Positions 25,470 to 35,575 of a stretch of DNA of 64,000 nt are shown one piece after another. The notes under the pieces are model-generated. The model did not search any database. It worked only from the letters and a program-made list of their open reading frames with translations, and was not told the DNA's origin. The first letter of the stretch is position 1. Each line of letters opens with the position of its first letter. The DNA is from an uncultured Bacteroidota bacterium (lineage in GTDB: Bacteria; Bacteroidota; Bacteroidia; Chitinophagales; Saprospiraceae): positions 1 through 64,000 of the forward strand of contig CALMSX010000116.1 in the NCBI GenBank assembly GCA_937872515.1, read 5' to 3'. A program made the translations under genes and the position numbers.

Positions 25470-26422
25470 GTCGGTTGAATGTAAGTGTAATCATTCCTGT
25501 TTACCAGGCAACCCAATACGTAGAAAATGCGGTGGTATCCGCCTTACAATTTGATTGTGTAAAGGAGGTTGTGGTAGTTTTGGATGAAGACAGCCCAAGC
25601 CTCCATGACCTGGCCGTGCAATGGAGTAAAATTCACGAACGAGTGATCATCACCCAACATCCAGGCGGTGCCCACAGAGGGGCAGGCGCTTCCAGAAACC
25701 AGGGACTTCGGGTAGCATCTTGTCCCTACGTTGCCTTTCTGGATGCCGATGATTGGTACTTGCCCAACAGATTTGACTTATCCACCAAGATCTTTGATCA
25801 AAAAGAAGACGTAGATTTTGTCTACGAGGCCATAGCAACCAGTTTTGAAACGGAACAAGGAAAGGAACTCTACCTGGCACGAGGCAATAAAGAGATTACC
25901 TATGTTGCCAGCCCAATTTCGTCAGGAATAAAGATGTTTGAAGCAATGTTATGCCAACCGGACTTTGGCTGGTTTCACCTCAATGGCTTAACCATAAAAA
26001 AAGCTTCTTTGCAAATTTTATTTGATGAGCAGCTGCCCCAAATGCAGGATACCGATTTTATCCGTAGGCTGTGCCTTTATTCCCAACTGATAGAAGGTGG
26101 CAATATGGCTACCCCGGTAGCCATGCGGCGGATCCACGACCATAATCGGATTCTGAAAAACCAAGAAGAAAAATTAACGTCCAAAAAACGATTGGCCAAC
26201 AAATGGTTTTTGTTGATGTTGCGGCATACCTTTTCAAAGCCGTGCAATCAAAAGATCATCAAAGACAAGCTGTCAGCGGAAATGGATTACCACCACCCAG
26301 CATCATGGATTTGGGTCAAACTAAGGCTAAGTGCCATCCTTCTATTTCTGACCCATCCATTGGCCATTACAAAATTTTTGCTTGGTGCTCAATCAACAGA
26401 GCCTGTCCTTATCGAAAAATAA
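25466..26422 (+). CDS. Family 2 glycosyltransferase (fourth of four)
   Basis: About 318 aa from MSRLNVSVIIPVYQATQYVE; the start overlaps the previous stop as ATGA. HRGAGASRNQGLRVA and AFLDADDWYLPNRF give the GT2 motif. The C-terminus (LRLSAILLFLTHPLAITKFL) is hydrophobic and could anchor the enzyme. The 3' end overlaps the convergent PorU2-like gene by 14 bp, so there is no room for a conventional terminator between them. Confidence 0.9.
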   Translation: MSRLNVSVIIPVYQATQYVENAVVSALQFDCVKEVVVVLDEDSPSLHDLAVQWSKIHERVIITQHPGGAHRGAGASRNQGLRVASCPYVAFLDADDWYLPNRFDLSTKIFDQKEDVDFVYEAIATSFETEQGKELYLARGNKEITYVASPISSGIKMFEAMLCQPDFGWFHLNGLTIKKASLQILFDEQLPQMQDTDFIRRLCLYSQLIEGGNMATPVAMRRIHDHNRILKNQEEKLTSKKRLANKWFLLMLRHTFSKPCNQKIIKDKLSAEMDYHHPASWIWVKLRLSAILLFLTHPLAITKFLLGAQSTEPVLIEK

Positions 26423-29400
26423 CCAGTCTTTGCGCTTTCTTGGGATCAAAAAACTCGCTATCACCAATTGCTTTCATCAAATAGACACCATTGCCCAGTT
26501 TATTTCCAAAATCATCGGTACCATCCCATCGGTACTGGGTGCGGTTGATGCCTACACGCAGGGGACCCAACTCATCCATCGTTACCTCCTTCACTATTTT
26601 ACCCGACAAGGTCGTGATTTGCAGTTTCATGGTTTCCGGTAGTCCTCCGGAAAATTCAAAAATAAACTGGGTAGAGGTAGAGAAAGGGTTGGGATAACAG
26701 TAGAAATTGGAAAATCCTTTCGCTGCCGCCACCCTAAATTCTACGGTGTACATATTATCACCCGATAAATTTCCCGATTCGTCCTGGGTCTGCACCAGCA
26801 GGATGTATTCTCCATCTTCCAGGGTAGGTGTGAAGGTGATACGGGCTTCGTTTTTCCCTTTTTCGTGCTCAAAGTCAAAGCTGAGTCTTGCATCATCCGG
26901 ACTTAACACTTCTGTTTTACCTGTGGCCAATGTAACCAATTCAATTCTGGCCAGAGAAGTAGATTCCAGATGCAGGTATTTATTTTCATCATTGATGCGG
27001 ATCACAATGGCCGGCGTGGGAGATACCAGATCGCCATTGATGATTTTAACCCCATCAAAGGTTACATTCATGGCAGGATTGATCTTATCCGGTTTGATAA
27101 AAATGGTTTTTATGCCGGAGTTGTTGGTGTAATATTTTTCCTGTGGTTTTTGTTCTTCATTAACCGAAACTACAATCTGGTGCAAGCCATTAATTTTTGA
27201 AGTTTCAAAAGTATAGTCCACGGCTTTGGCCTGGGCAGCACTGAGGTTTTGTACTACCACATCTTCACCTATGCTGGTGTTGTTGCTACTTACCAGTTTA
27301 AAAGAAGTGGTGCAACTATCCAGCTGATTTAGTCCCTTTAGTTTGATCAAAGAGCTCAACTTGAGGGGTTGTCCCTGGTCAATGGTATCTGGAATCGAGG
27401 GGTCGTTGTTTACCTCCAGCACGAGGTCTGGCAGGCCGGTATATTTTACCGTCCAGTGCAATACATCGGCGGGTGCAAAATCATCCCAGTCGAGCGAGCT
27501 GTATTCAAGTCGGATATAGGGATGGGTAAGGGCATTAATGGAGGATAAATCTGTTTTACCTGTGACTTCACTCAGGTATAAACTTTCCACCCCATTGTTA
27601 TCAATGGTATAAATGTCTACAGCAGCTTTAATAGGTGCTATCAGAGGCGTGGTTTCATAAATATTCCAGTCAAATTCATCCCAGGCAATGACCGGCCCGA
27701 TGGTCTGCCACATCTTGCCTTGGTAAGCACTGGCAGGCACGACCGTAGAATAGTTGAGTTGATCAAAAGTAGTTTCACCTATTTCTTCATGGATCTTTCC
27801 TACATTTTTTTGCATGACAAAAATATAAGGTTTGGGGCCTGATATTTTGTATTCAATAAATTCGGTTGCACCCCAATCAGCAAGTGTGTTGTACAAGCTA
27901 TATCCCAGGGTATTGAGATCGGTTTCCCATTCCTGGTAGTTAAAGTCGGAGGGGACTTTGGTAAACGAAACAAACAACATCACATAAGCAGAATCAGGCA
28001 CTGCATCCAGTAATTCTTTGACACCTTTTCTTCCTTCTTTGGTGCTGATGTCAAAGGCAAATATATTTTTGGAATAGGGCTTGGATCCGAAGTCGGTAGT
28101 GCTTGTGTTTCTCCACAGTCCCCTGGATGTCCATACCGTTACATTCATGAGGTTGGCATTGCCTTGATCAGGTGTTAGTGAGCCCCATTTTTCTCCATTC
28201 ACAGTAGAATAAGGAATATTGAGGATATCGGTGAAACGCTGGCTTTTAACATTTACCAAATAGTTGATGCCACCAAATTTAAAATGGTTGTCGGGCTGGG
28301 CAGACATTTGAAAATAATCGTTTTTCAAAAACTGGTAGTAGTGCCTTTGGGTCCAACCTTCGCCACCATCTATCAAATAAGTAAAGCTGCTGTTGGACCA
28401 ATCCAGACCGTTTCCTAGGTCTTTATTTTCAGCTACCCTCCAGTAATAAGTGGTATTGTTGACAGGAGTAAAATCGGGCTGCCATTCAATAGTACCAGGA
28501 GCATCGGTAAAGATCCTTTCAACCATCATAGGACTATTGAATAATTCGGTGGTATCAATCTGGATAATATAGTCTTTGAGTTCTGCTATGCTGTTGATCG
28601 AATTGGCTACCAGGGTAAATGGTTTGTTTTGGTCTACAATGGCGAATTCGTGGGGGTGATTGGCTTTGATCTTGCTGGACAAAACCAAAAAGTTGTATTC
28701 AAACACATTGTTGTCTTCCTTCAGTTCATCCACTTCTCCTGCTTCATCAACAGTTATTTTAATTTTATTCAGGCCAACAATGTCAACACCCTGCACATTC
28801 AATTTTAAATGAAAATTACTGTTGTATTTTGGTGTGGCAATCCTAAGCACTCTGGATGAAATCACCTTGTCGTTGGGACCTTTGTGGAGGACCACCACAT
28901 TGATGCTGTCGTCAACAGATTTGCCACTGTTTTTAACATCGAAGATTAGTTCCAGGCTGTCTTTTTGAATCACAACCGGATTGGGCAGGGTTGTGACCGA
29001 ATTGGTAGCAATGCTGAAATCGGGTTTTTCAAAGCCATGGATGATCAGTGAAGGATCGCCATGCAGCATCAATTGCTGGTACATGGTAGAAAAGCCTTCA
29101 TTGTTTTGGGAGGTGTAATCTCCTTTGAGATTATTTTCTGCATCCAAGGCTAATTTGCGGTAAATTTTTCCTACCGGTTTATTGTAAAAAGCACCGGTGA
29201 GCTCTGAATAAAAGTTCACACCCATTGATCCCTGGGTATTAATATAGGCAGAACCAGAAGCGGCTACAAAGCCTATGCTTCCTTTATTGGGTGACAAGAC
29301 AAATTTTTCACTAATTCCGGTACTGGAAGAACAAATATTACCCGAATAACAACCCAGCGACAACAAAAAAGGAAGTTTGCCGGCATTGTTGTAATTTTTT

Positions 29401-31328
29401 GGGTCATCAAGGGTATAGTCAAATAAACCAACTGAACTGTGACCAAAAAAACACAGAATGGACACACCATTATTGATGGTTTCAGTAATTTTTGGCAGAT
29501 TAGCAATCGAGGTGGATGAAGAATTATCTTTGTAGTAAGAACTTACGGTACCGCCGTACATATCGCCCTCAATAATTTTTTTCATAACATTGAGATTGCT
29601 TTTAATCTGGATTTGCTCTCCCAGATCTCCACCTCCTCCCAAGTGTAATATTTTCTTTAACCAATCTGTATCATTTGATTTTATGGCCGCATCATGCGTT
29701 TTTAATTTTTCGAGATAAAATCCGACCTCTTCCATGTTGGTAGCTGCCAGTCGACCAATACTGTACTTGCCATCAAATGAGATACCATCTGAAAATAACA
29801 GCACGTCAGAAGGGGGTGAACCAAAGCTGGGAACGAAGTGGTGGTCGTATAGTGGAGAGGTGATCTGGTCATCGTTGCGGGTATTAAAATACTCCAAACC
29901 TTTGCCCAGCAATAATACATATTCCAGTGAAGGCCAGTTTTTTTCTACATAATGACTGAAATTTTTAAAGGCCATGACATGGTTTTCAATTCCATATCCA
30001 AACTGATTGTATATTTCGTCTACAAAAACGACTTCTGTTTTATAACCACCGCCTTCAACGCTTTCTTTGTAGCGCTTGTAATTGCTGATCTCATCTACCT
30101 GCCCTCCTTTGGTATTGTACAATTTTTTGGAAGTGATAATGAGATAATCCGGATTGAGCTGGGTGATGTCTCTAAAGGTAAATGTTTCGGCCGTGGTCAA
30201 TGTGTTGGTCTCTTTGTCCAATACCACATTGAAACCCTGGTCAGGAGTAATCAGCTCTGCCTTATTATTGCCCAACTTATTTATTCTATATGCTTTTCCG
30301 GCACCAGGGTCCAGCACAACCTCGTACGCATAGTCAAATTCACTCAACTCAACGTATTTTTTACCTGTGCCGCTATACAAGGCAAATGGTACCTGCTTAA
30401 AATTAAAGGATCTCGGGTAGGTAATGCTCAAACCAGCCAGACCAAAATATTCTAAATCAGGGGAAGTAATGGTTACGTTGTTGGTATTTTTCAGGTCACT
30501 ACCGGCAATGTCAAAAACAGGTCGCGCCACTACATTTCTTTTTTCCGTATTGATGCCCAATAAATTGTTATTAAACGAAATGCTTTTTCTGTTTTGATTG
30601 GAAAAATTTTGATTGGTAGAAATATGCATGCCCAATTTAGCGGGTACTCCCGCACTCACATAGACATCGTAGACATTAAAATCCACGCTGGTAAATGAAG
30701 AAAAATCTTTGGAAAATCCTTCAGAACTCACCATGTTGCTAAACTGCAGGTCGTTTGAGTGAAAGGTATTGGGCTTGTAATACCGATCCCGATAGCAATA
30801 CTCATCGGTATGCAGGTAGTACAACTCAGAAGGAAGACCATGGTTTACATAATTGGGCGACACCACTTCATACCGCAAACCTGTTTGTCCCGTGGGCAGA
30901 TAGGTAAGATAATAAGCGCTAGTGTCAGAAAAATAGGAATCGAAAGGGTTGAGGAGATCTTGTTTCCAATTGGTAAATAAAAAGGTGTCAAGCTCAATGG
31001 TATTTTTTTCGCCATAAAACAAAATGAAATCCTGATCACCCAGTTGATTGAGAGATGAGAGATAAAGCGGAATCTGTTTTCCGTTTTTAAAAATGGCAAT
31101 TCTTTCTGCTGTGCCACCCTGGATGAGACCCAGTTGAGACAGCAAGGCATGGTTTATTTTGTACAGCCCATCATGACCTACCTTTAATTTGTGGTACGTT
31201 TGGGCATGGTTGATCCATTCATTTCCGTAGAAAACCTGATTGCCTACCTTCATTTGACCCGACAAAGGATAAACAAGGGCCACAAAAAAGGCAGATACAA
31301 AACAGAAAATTAGGGTATAATTCCTCAT
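26409..31328 (-). CDS. porU2: Gingipain-family (C25) peptidase, PorU2-like T9SS protein
   Basis: About 1639 aa from MRNYTLIFCFVSAFFVALVYP, a signal peptide; the frame is open nine codons further. Residues about 400-790 (numbered from the longest frame) form a C25 domain with the catalytic pair His639 in CFFGHSSVGLFD and Cys669 in LLSLGCYSGN. CARDB/Ig-like domains follow (about 790-1500), and the C-terminus is a FlgD-like/T9SS sorting segment (YCYPNPFSTS ... GNGVYLMKAIG). Size and layout resemble the putative second T9SS sortase PorU2 rather than PorU, which is shorter. The symbol is tentative. It may process or attach other T9SS cargo. Confidence 0.75.
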   Translation of the reverse strand: MRNYTLIFCFVSAFFVALVYPLSGQMKVGNQVFYGNEWINHAQTYHKLKVGHDGLYKINHALLSQLGLIQGGTAERIAIFKNGKQIPLYLSSLNQLGDQDFILFYGEKNTIELDTFLFTNWKQDLLNPFDSYFSDTSAYYLTYLPTGQTGLRYEVVSPNYVNHGLPSELYYLHTDEYCYRDRYYKPNTFHSNDLQFSNMVSSEGFSKDFSSFTSVDFNVYDVYVSAGVPAKLGMHISTNQNFSNQNRKSISFNNNLLGINTEKRNVVARPVFDIAGSDLKNTNNVTITSPDLEYFGLAGLSITYPRSFNFKQVPFALYSGTGKKYVELSEFDYAYEVVLDPGAGKAYRINKLGNNKAELITPDQGFNVVLDKETNTLTTAETFTFRDITQLNPDYLIITSKKLYNTKGGQVDEISNYKRYKESVEGGGYKTEVVFVDEIYNQFGYGIENHVMAFKNFSHYVEKNWPSLEYVLLLGKGLEYFNTRNDDQITSPLYDHHFVPSFGSPPSDVLLFSDGISFDGKYSIGRLAATNMEEVGFYLEKLKTHDAAIKSNDTDWLKKILHLGGGGDLGEQIQIKSNLNVMKKIIEGDMYGGTVSSYYKDNSSSTSIANLPKITETINNGVSILCFFGHSSVGLFDYTLDDPKNYNNAGKLPFLLSLGCYSGNICSSSTGISEKFVLSPNKGSIGFVAASGSAYINTQGSMGVNFYSELTGAFYNKPVGKIYRKLALDAENNLKGDYTSQNNEGFSTMYQQLMLHGDPSLIIHGFEKPDFSIATNSVTTLPNPVVIQKDSLELIFDVKNSGKSVDDSINVVVLHKGPNDKVISSRVLRIATPKYNSNFHLKLNVQGVDIVGLNKIKITVDEAGEVDELKEDNNVFEYNFLVLSSKIKANHPHEFAIVDQNKPFTLVANSINSIAELKDYIIQIDTTELFNSPMMVERIFTDAPGTIEWQPDFTPVNNTTYYWRVAENKDLGNGLDWSNSSFTYLIDGGEGWTQRHYYQFLKNDYFQMSAQPDNHFKFGGINYLVNVKSQRFTDILNIPYSTVNGEKWGSLTPDQGNANLMNVTVWTSRGLWRNTSTTDFGSKPYSKNIFAFDISTKEGRKGVKELLDAVPDSAYVMLFVSFTKVPSDFNYQEWETDLNTLGYSLYNTLADWGATEFIEYKISGPKPYIFVMQKNVGKIHEEIGETTFDQLNYSTVVPASAYQGKMWQTIGPVIAWDEFDWNIYETTPLIAPIKAAVDIYTIDNNGVESLYLSEVTGKTDLSSINALTHPYIRLEYSSLDWDDFAPADVLHWTVKYTGLPDLVLEVNNDPSIPDTIDQGQPLKLSSLIKLKGLNQLDSCTTSFKLVSSNNTSIGEDVVVQNLSAAQAKAVDYTFETSKINGLHQIVVSVNEEQKPQEKYYTNNSGIKTIFIKPDKINPAMNVTFDGVKIINGDLVSPTPAIVIRINDENKYLHLESTSLARIELVTLATGKTEVLSPDDARLSFDFEHEKGKNEARITFTPTLEDGEYILLVQTQDESGNLSGDNMYTVEFRVAAAKGFSNFYCYPNPFSTSTQFIFEFSGGLPETMKLQITTLSGKIVKEVTMDELGPLRVGINRTQYRWDGTDDFGNKLGNGVYLMKAIGDSEFFDPKKAQRLVIFR

Positions 31329-31489
31329 GTAATTATGGATTTGGCGAAAAGACAATCAAAGTTAATCACAATAACTACTCATAAACAACATTTTACAGAA
31401 AATGATTGTGGGTTTCAGTCACTTTTTTTACAAAAATTAATTTTTTGGCATTTGAAAATGATATTAATACAAATTACAAAAATATTTAA

Positions 31490-31498
31490 TATGTTTGC
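31490..31498 (+). promoter_or_regulatory. -7 box of pcm
   Basis: TATGTTTGC, a perfect TAnnTTTGC box, giving a leader of about 14 bases to the ATG at 31515. No -33 TTG at standard spacing. Confidence 0.55.
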
Positions 31499-31514
31499 AA
31501 TCAAGAAATGACGT

Positions 31515-32159
31515 ATGCAGGACACTTTTCGACATAAAGGTTTGAGGCGCAAATTGGTAGACCATTTGAGACAGCGCGGAATCAGGGATCAAATCCTGCA
31601 AGCTGTTGAAAATGTGCCTCGGCACTGGTTTATGGATGGCGATTTTGACGTACTGGCCTATAGGGACACTGCATTTAGGATAGACGCAGATCAAACCATC
31701 TCCCACCCTTATACAGTGGCTTTTATGACCCAATTGCTGGATATTACTCCGGGAGAGAAAATTTTAGAAATAGGCACCGGTTCTGGTTATCAGGCCTGCA
31801 TCCTGGGCTACCTGGGAGCCAAGGTATATACCATTGAGAGGCAGCACGTACTATTTCAAAAAACATCTGCTTTATTGCCTAAAATTGGGTTTAATGCCAT
31901 CCGTACCCTGTATGGAGATGGCTTTGCCGGTGCTCCCCGTTTTGCTCCATTTGACAGCATTGTAGTTACGGCAGGGGCTAGCACTTTCCCCATCCAGCTA
32001 TGGGGCCAATTAAAAGTAGGGGGCAAAATGGTCATCCCAATGGGCGTAGAAGGCCAACAACAGATGTTTAAATTTACCAAGGTGGATGAAAATAATTACC
32101 ACCAGGAAGAACATGGGGCATTTCAATTTGTTCCCTTTCTCAAGGGAGTTTCTATATAA
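31515..32159 (+). CDS. pcm: Protein-L-isoaspartate O-methyltransferase
   Basis: This 214-aa repair enzyme methylates isoaspartyl residues in aged proteins with S-adenosylmethionine. SAM-binding motif I is ILEIGTGSGYQACILGYLG; VPRHWFMDGD, ADQTISHPYTVAFMTQLL and the family VTAGAS segment are also present. Single gene with its own promoter; its last 8 bp overlap the convergent GT32 gene. Confidence 0.95.
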   Translation: MQDTFRHKGLRRKLVDHLRQRGIRDQILQAVENVPRHWFMDGDFDVLAYRDTAFRIDADQTISHPYTVAFMTQLLDITPGEKILEIGTGSGYQACILGYLGAKVYTIERQHVLFQKTSALLPKIGFNAIRTLYGDGFAGAPRFAPFDSIVVTAGASTFPIQLWGQLKVGGKMVIPMGVEGQQQMFKFTKVDENNYHQEEHGAFQFVPFLKGVSI

Positions 32160-33552
32160 ATTTTCTGGACCTGATCACCGCCCAACGCATCACCTCGGGC
32201 CTGCCTTCATCCATACATTTCAGGGCATTGGCAGTCTCCTTTGAGGATGCTAAAAATCGTTTGGAAACCGGATCCATTACATTTTCCTGCACCAGCTGGA
32301 TGCTGTGACTATGAGAGAAAACGGATGAAATGTGGTCCACCAGGCCTCTGTCCATAAATTCATGCAATTCAATGACCAGGTCACTTTCTGCCAGATGCTG
32401 GACCGAAGCGGACGTAAAAAGATTTTTTTCATCTCCTTCAATATCACAAATCCACAATTTTCTGCCGGACCCACCCCATTGTTTCAAATGACTGGCCGTC
32501 GCTTTTTCATTTACTATTGTGACCCTGTCTTCGCAGCCGTTGACCAAAAGATTTTCTTTTAACAGGGCTACATTTCTGACATCACATTCCACCGCTATGG
32601 AGCCAAACTCAGGCCTGAACAAACGTTGCATGCCATTTACATAATAGCCCTCACCCGCTCCGAGATGGATGATGTTAGTGTAATCATTCAGTAAAAATTC
32701 AAACCAAATAACATGCAGGCAGGCTTCGTAACTTCCCGTCAGCTTTGGCAGGACCGAGGAGCCATAGGCCTGGGTTCTGCTGTATTTGATGCCTTTAAAC
32801 GGGCCATCATTGACGGTTTTTTCACGCAGCAGCTGTCTATCCAACGTTGACCCTTGCCACTTTTTTAAGGGATTTTTTACTGCTGCCATCCAATTTTTGA
32901 ACCAGGTAGCTTTGGTGGTTTGTCCGTCGTCACCCCAGGTTTTAGCATAGTGATGGATGCCCAGGGTGTCGTTGCTTATCACGGCTGGCTCTGGGTCGAA
33001 CCACGATCTTGGATGAAAAACGGAGGAGGGAAACAATTGAATGTCTTCGATTTGCTGTGCCTCATCGTTGGGTATCAATTCTATTTCTTCCAACAACCGG
33101 GTGGTGAGTACGGGGGATGAAAGATTGGCTTTTTCTGTTCCATCATATTGGTAAAGCAAGTCTATCCAGCATTTTTTAATGAACCAATGCCCTGCTTCCG
33201 CACCCATTACGGCATTGTTGACATAAATCCTTTTCTGACCTTTTTCTTTGCCGAAAAAACACCTCAAGCCCAACAAACCATCCAGGTTTTTCAGCAATTG
33301 CACATCGGTATCAAGGTAGATGCCCCCTCTGGTATAAACAGCCCACAAACGCACCAGATTAGAAACATTGGCCCAATTATTTTCTTTAATTGCATTGGCT
33401 ATATATGGCAAATGCATGGGTGAATTGGATTCATCCCACTGTACAAAATCATAGTCAGTCAATACCATTTTCCAACCATTGATATAGCCTGCAAAGGCTT
33501 CCGGCATTGGCTTTTGACCAAACCAACAATAGTGGATAATTTTAGGAATCAT
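32152..33552 (-). CDS. GT32 glycosyltransferase fused to a FkbM-like methyltransferase
   Basis: 466 aa with two parts. Residues 1-220: IPKIIHYCWFGQKPMPEAF and the DxD motif in YTRGGIYLDTDVQLLKN, characteristic of the GT32 capsular/mannosyltransferase (OCH1-like) fold. Residues 265-460: a Rossmann methyltransferase, IIHLGAGEGYYVNGMQ (SAM motif I), SIAVECDVRN (acidic residue after strand 2) and LWICDIEGDE, as in FkbM enzymes. It probably adds a sugar and methylates an adjacent position on an exported glycan. It is last in the operon, after the wzm/wzt-like exporter, with an 11-bp overlap. Confidence 0.8.
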   Translation of the reverse strand: MIPKIIHYCWFGQKPMPEAFAGYINGWKMVLTDYDFVQWDESNSPMHLPYIANAIKENNWANVSNLVRLWAVYTRGGIYLDTDVQLLKNLDGLLGLRCFFGKEKGQKRIYVNNAVMGAEAGHWFIKKCWIDLLYQYDGTEKANLSSPVLTTRLLEEIELIPNDEAQQIEDIQLFPSSVFHPRSWFDPEPAVISNDTLGIHHYAKTWGDDGQTTKATWFKNWMAAVKNPLKKWQGSTLDRQLLREKTVNDGPFKGIKYSRTQAYGSSVLPKLTGSYEACLHVIWFEFLLNDYTNIIHLGAGEGYYVNGMQRLFRPEFGSIAVECDVRNVALLKENLLVNGCEDRVTIVNEKATASHLKQWGGSGRKLWICDIEGDEKNLFTSASVQHLAESDLVIELHEFMDRGLVDHISSVFSHSHSIQLVQENVMDPVSKRFLASSKETANALKCMDEGRPEVMRWAVIRSRKFI

Positions 33553-34726
33553 GTTCTATTCTTTGTGTGGCACCCTGAATATTGATCACACCCAGGTTGA
33601 TTTTTTCAAGTCCTGGTCCATACTTTTCTTCCACTTCCAGCACCGCACATTGATCATTCCAGAACCATTGACTCATGTTTTCATTGTGTCCGCCTACGGC
33701 TATGACCCACTTGCCCGGACGTAAGGTACAAGCAGGAATGACAAATTCGGACGTGAACTGAGCCGATGAAGAAGTTTTAAAGGGCACATCGTGCATTGTA
33801 AAACACCTGATGCCATCAAAATAAAGGCTCAGTGTAATCCTGAATGCCTCAATGCTTCGGTGTGATAGGGATAATGAAATTTGCATAGCCGAAAGAGGCG
33901 ACACAGTCGCACCGTCTTCGATGTTGGCTCCATTGACCCTGATCGTTTGTAAGGTAAAGAGAGAGGCCCATGGGCCATGGAAGGTATAATTTTTTTCTGT
34001 TGCGATGGTATCGAGGTATTGGCTGATGGCAGTAGCAGTATCGGTTTTGGCTATCAGACAGCCTCTTTGTAAGACCAGGGTTTGTGGGCACAAGCCACGC
34101 AAAACATTCATGGCATGGCTGGCTACTATTACTGTTTTTCCGTCTGCAACCAGGGCTTCTACTTTTTCCATCGACTTGTGCTGGAATGCTGCATCTCCTA
34201 CTGCCATCACCTCGTCGAGCAAGAGGATATCGGCATCGAGATGCGCGCTGACTGAAAAACCCAAACGCACAAACATACCCGATGAATAATTTTTTACCTG
34301 GGTATCAATAAATGCTTCAATCCCCGAAAAGTCGATGATCTGGTCCATTTTACGCAGGATTTCCTGTCTGCTCATGCCCAGCAAACTGCCGTTGAGTAGG
34401 ATGTTTTCTCTGCCTGTCAAATCCGGATGAAAGCCGGTACCGACTTCCAACAGGGCTGATAATCTGCCTTTGATGCCCAACCTGCCGGCTGAGGGTAGGG
34501 TAATCCTTGCCATCAGCTTTAACAAGGTGGTTTTTCCGGCCCCGTTTCCGCCAATCAGGCCGAGGATCTCGCCCTGTCTCACTTCAAAATTAAGATTGTC
34601 GAGGGCTTTGAAACTTTCAACATTTTTAGAAAAAAGGGTAGATAATGCGGATGGCTTCCTGTTGCCTGTCTTGACCCTTCGATAAGTTTTGGTCAGGTTT
34701 TCTGCTATGATAACGGTTGAGCCCAT
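33542..34726 (-). CDS. ABC transporter ATPase for surface polysaccharide (Wzt-like)
   Basis: 394 aa. Walker A GGNGAGKTT (59-67), signature YSSGM (147-151), Walker B ILLLDE (167-172) and the switch His in VASHAMNVL (about 204). Residues 245-394 form an extra C-terminal beta domain like the Wzt-C domain that recognises the cap of an O-antigen before export, suggesting substrate selection by a terminal modification. Its partner permease lies 9 bp upstream and the GT32-methyltransferase gene overlaps downstream. Confidence 0.9.
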   Translation of the reverse strand: MGSTVIIAENLTKTYRRVKTGNRKPSALSTLFSKNVESFKALDNLNFEVRQGEILGLIGGNGAGKTTLLKLMARITLPSAGRLGIKGRLSALLEVGTGFHPDLTGRENILLNGSLLGMSRQEILRKMDQIIDFSGIEAFIDTQVKNYSSGMFVRLGFSVSAHLDADILLLDEVMAVGDAAFQHKSMEKVEALVADGKTVIVASHAMNVLRGLCPQTLVLQRGCLIAKTDTATAISQYLDTIATEKNYTFHGPWASLFTLQTIRVNGANIEDGATVSPLSAMQISLSLSHRSIEAFRITLSLYFDGIRCFTMHDVPFKTSSSAQFTSEFVIPACTLRPGKWVIAVGGHNENMSQWFWNDQCAVLEVEEKYGPGLEKINLGVINIQGATQRIEHDS

Positions 34727-34735
34727 GGTGCAGAT

Positions 34736-35575
34736 TTACATTTGGTCGTTGAGTCGACCTTCGATTTTTGTGAACACAAGCAGACCCGAAATTGAGCTAA
34801 CAATTGCTACGGTCAATGAAATCCAGACAGGGGACACAAAATCGTATGACGGAAAACAGATCCACCTAAAATACTCAATAAGTCCCGTTACAGGATTCAG
34901 AAAATAAATGGTCTGCCATTGTGGCGGCACTAAAGAAATCGGATAGGCAATCGGGCAAACAAAGATGCCCAATCGGATGAGATGGGGTATGCCATGTACA
35001 AAGTCGCGTGACAAAACCACCAAAATACTGGCCCACAAGGCAAGTCCCAGCCCGGTAAGAAGGGCCATTACCATAAATAGGGGAAGGTGAAGGATGGCCG
35101 TCCATTGCAGGTCTTGTTGCCACCAGATACAGGCCATCAAAAACAACAGAAAAGATACAGTCGTTTCAATGCTTGCATTGAGCATTTTGGAAACGGGCAG
35201 GATGAGTTTGGGAAAATATATTTTTCTAAACAAGGGTGAAGCCGCCAACATGCCATTGAGGGCTTCAGGAATAAGTGATGCAAAAAAGGTCCACACTACC
35301 ATGCCGGAAAAAGCAAAGGCATATGGTTTTACGCCATCAATGGCCACCCCTGCCATGCGTTGAAATACAACAATAAGGATCAGGGTGGACAGCACAGGAT
35401 TGAGCACAGCCCAGGCAGGACCCAGCAAAGATTGTTGGTACCTGATCCTGAAATCTTTTAAAGCCAATTGAAGGCACAAAGAGCGGTATTGCCAAACTTC
35501 GGTCAGGTGAGGCCACTGCCAATTGGATTCAGGCATCAGCCATTTAAAGGTATGGTCATTTTTTTCTTCCATCAA
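34736..35575 (-). CDS. ABC-2 type permease for surface polysaccharide (Wzm-like)
   Basis: 279 aa with six predicted membrane helices; RSLCLQLALKDFRIRYQQSLLGPAWAVLNP near the N-terminus is the typical gate-helix region, and the C-terminus NPVTGLIEYFRWICF matches the family. It forms the membrane channel for a lipid-linked glycan together with the downstream ATPase. The start overlaps the AI-2E family stop by 4 bp. Confidence 0.9.
   Translation of the reverse strand: MMEEKNDHTFKWLMPESNWQWPHLTEVWQYRSLCLQLALKDFRIRYQQSLLGPAWAVLNPVLSTLILIVVFQRMAGVAIDGVKPYAFAFSGMVVWTFFASLIPEALNGMLAASPLFRKIYFPKLILPVSKMLNASIETTVSFLLFLMACIWWQQDLQWTAILHLPLFMVMALLTGLGLALWASILVVLSRDFVHGIPHLIRLGIFVCPIAYPISLVPPQWQTIYFLNPVTGLIEYFRWICFPSYDFVSPVWISLTVAIVSSISGLLVFTKIEGRLNDQM

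Noticed and set aside
29952..30455. A 167-codon open frame antisense to the C25 peptidase gene
   Set aside because: Inside a continuous coding region with clear domains; composition is that of an antisense frame.
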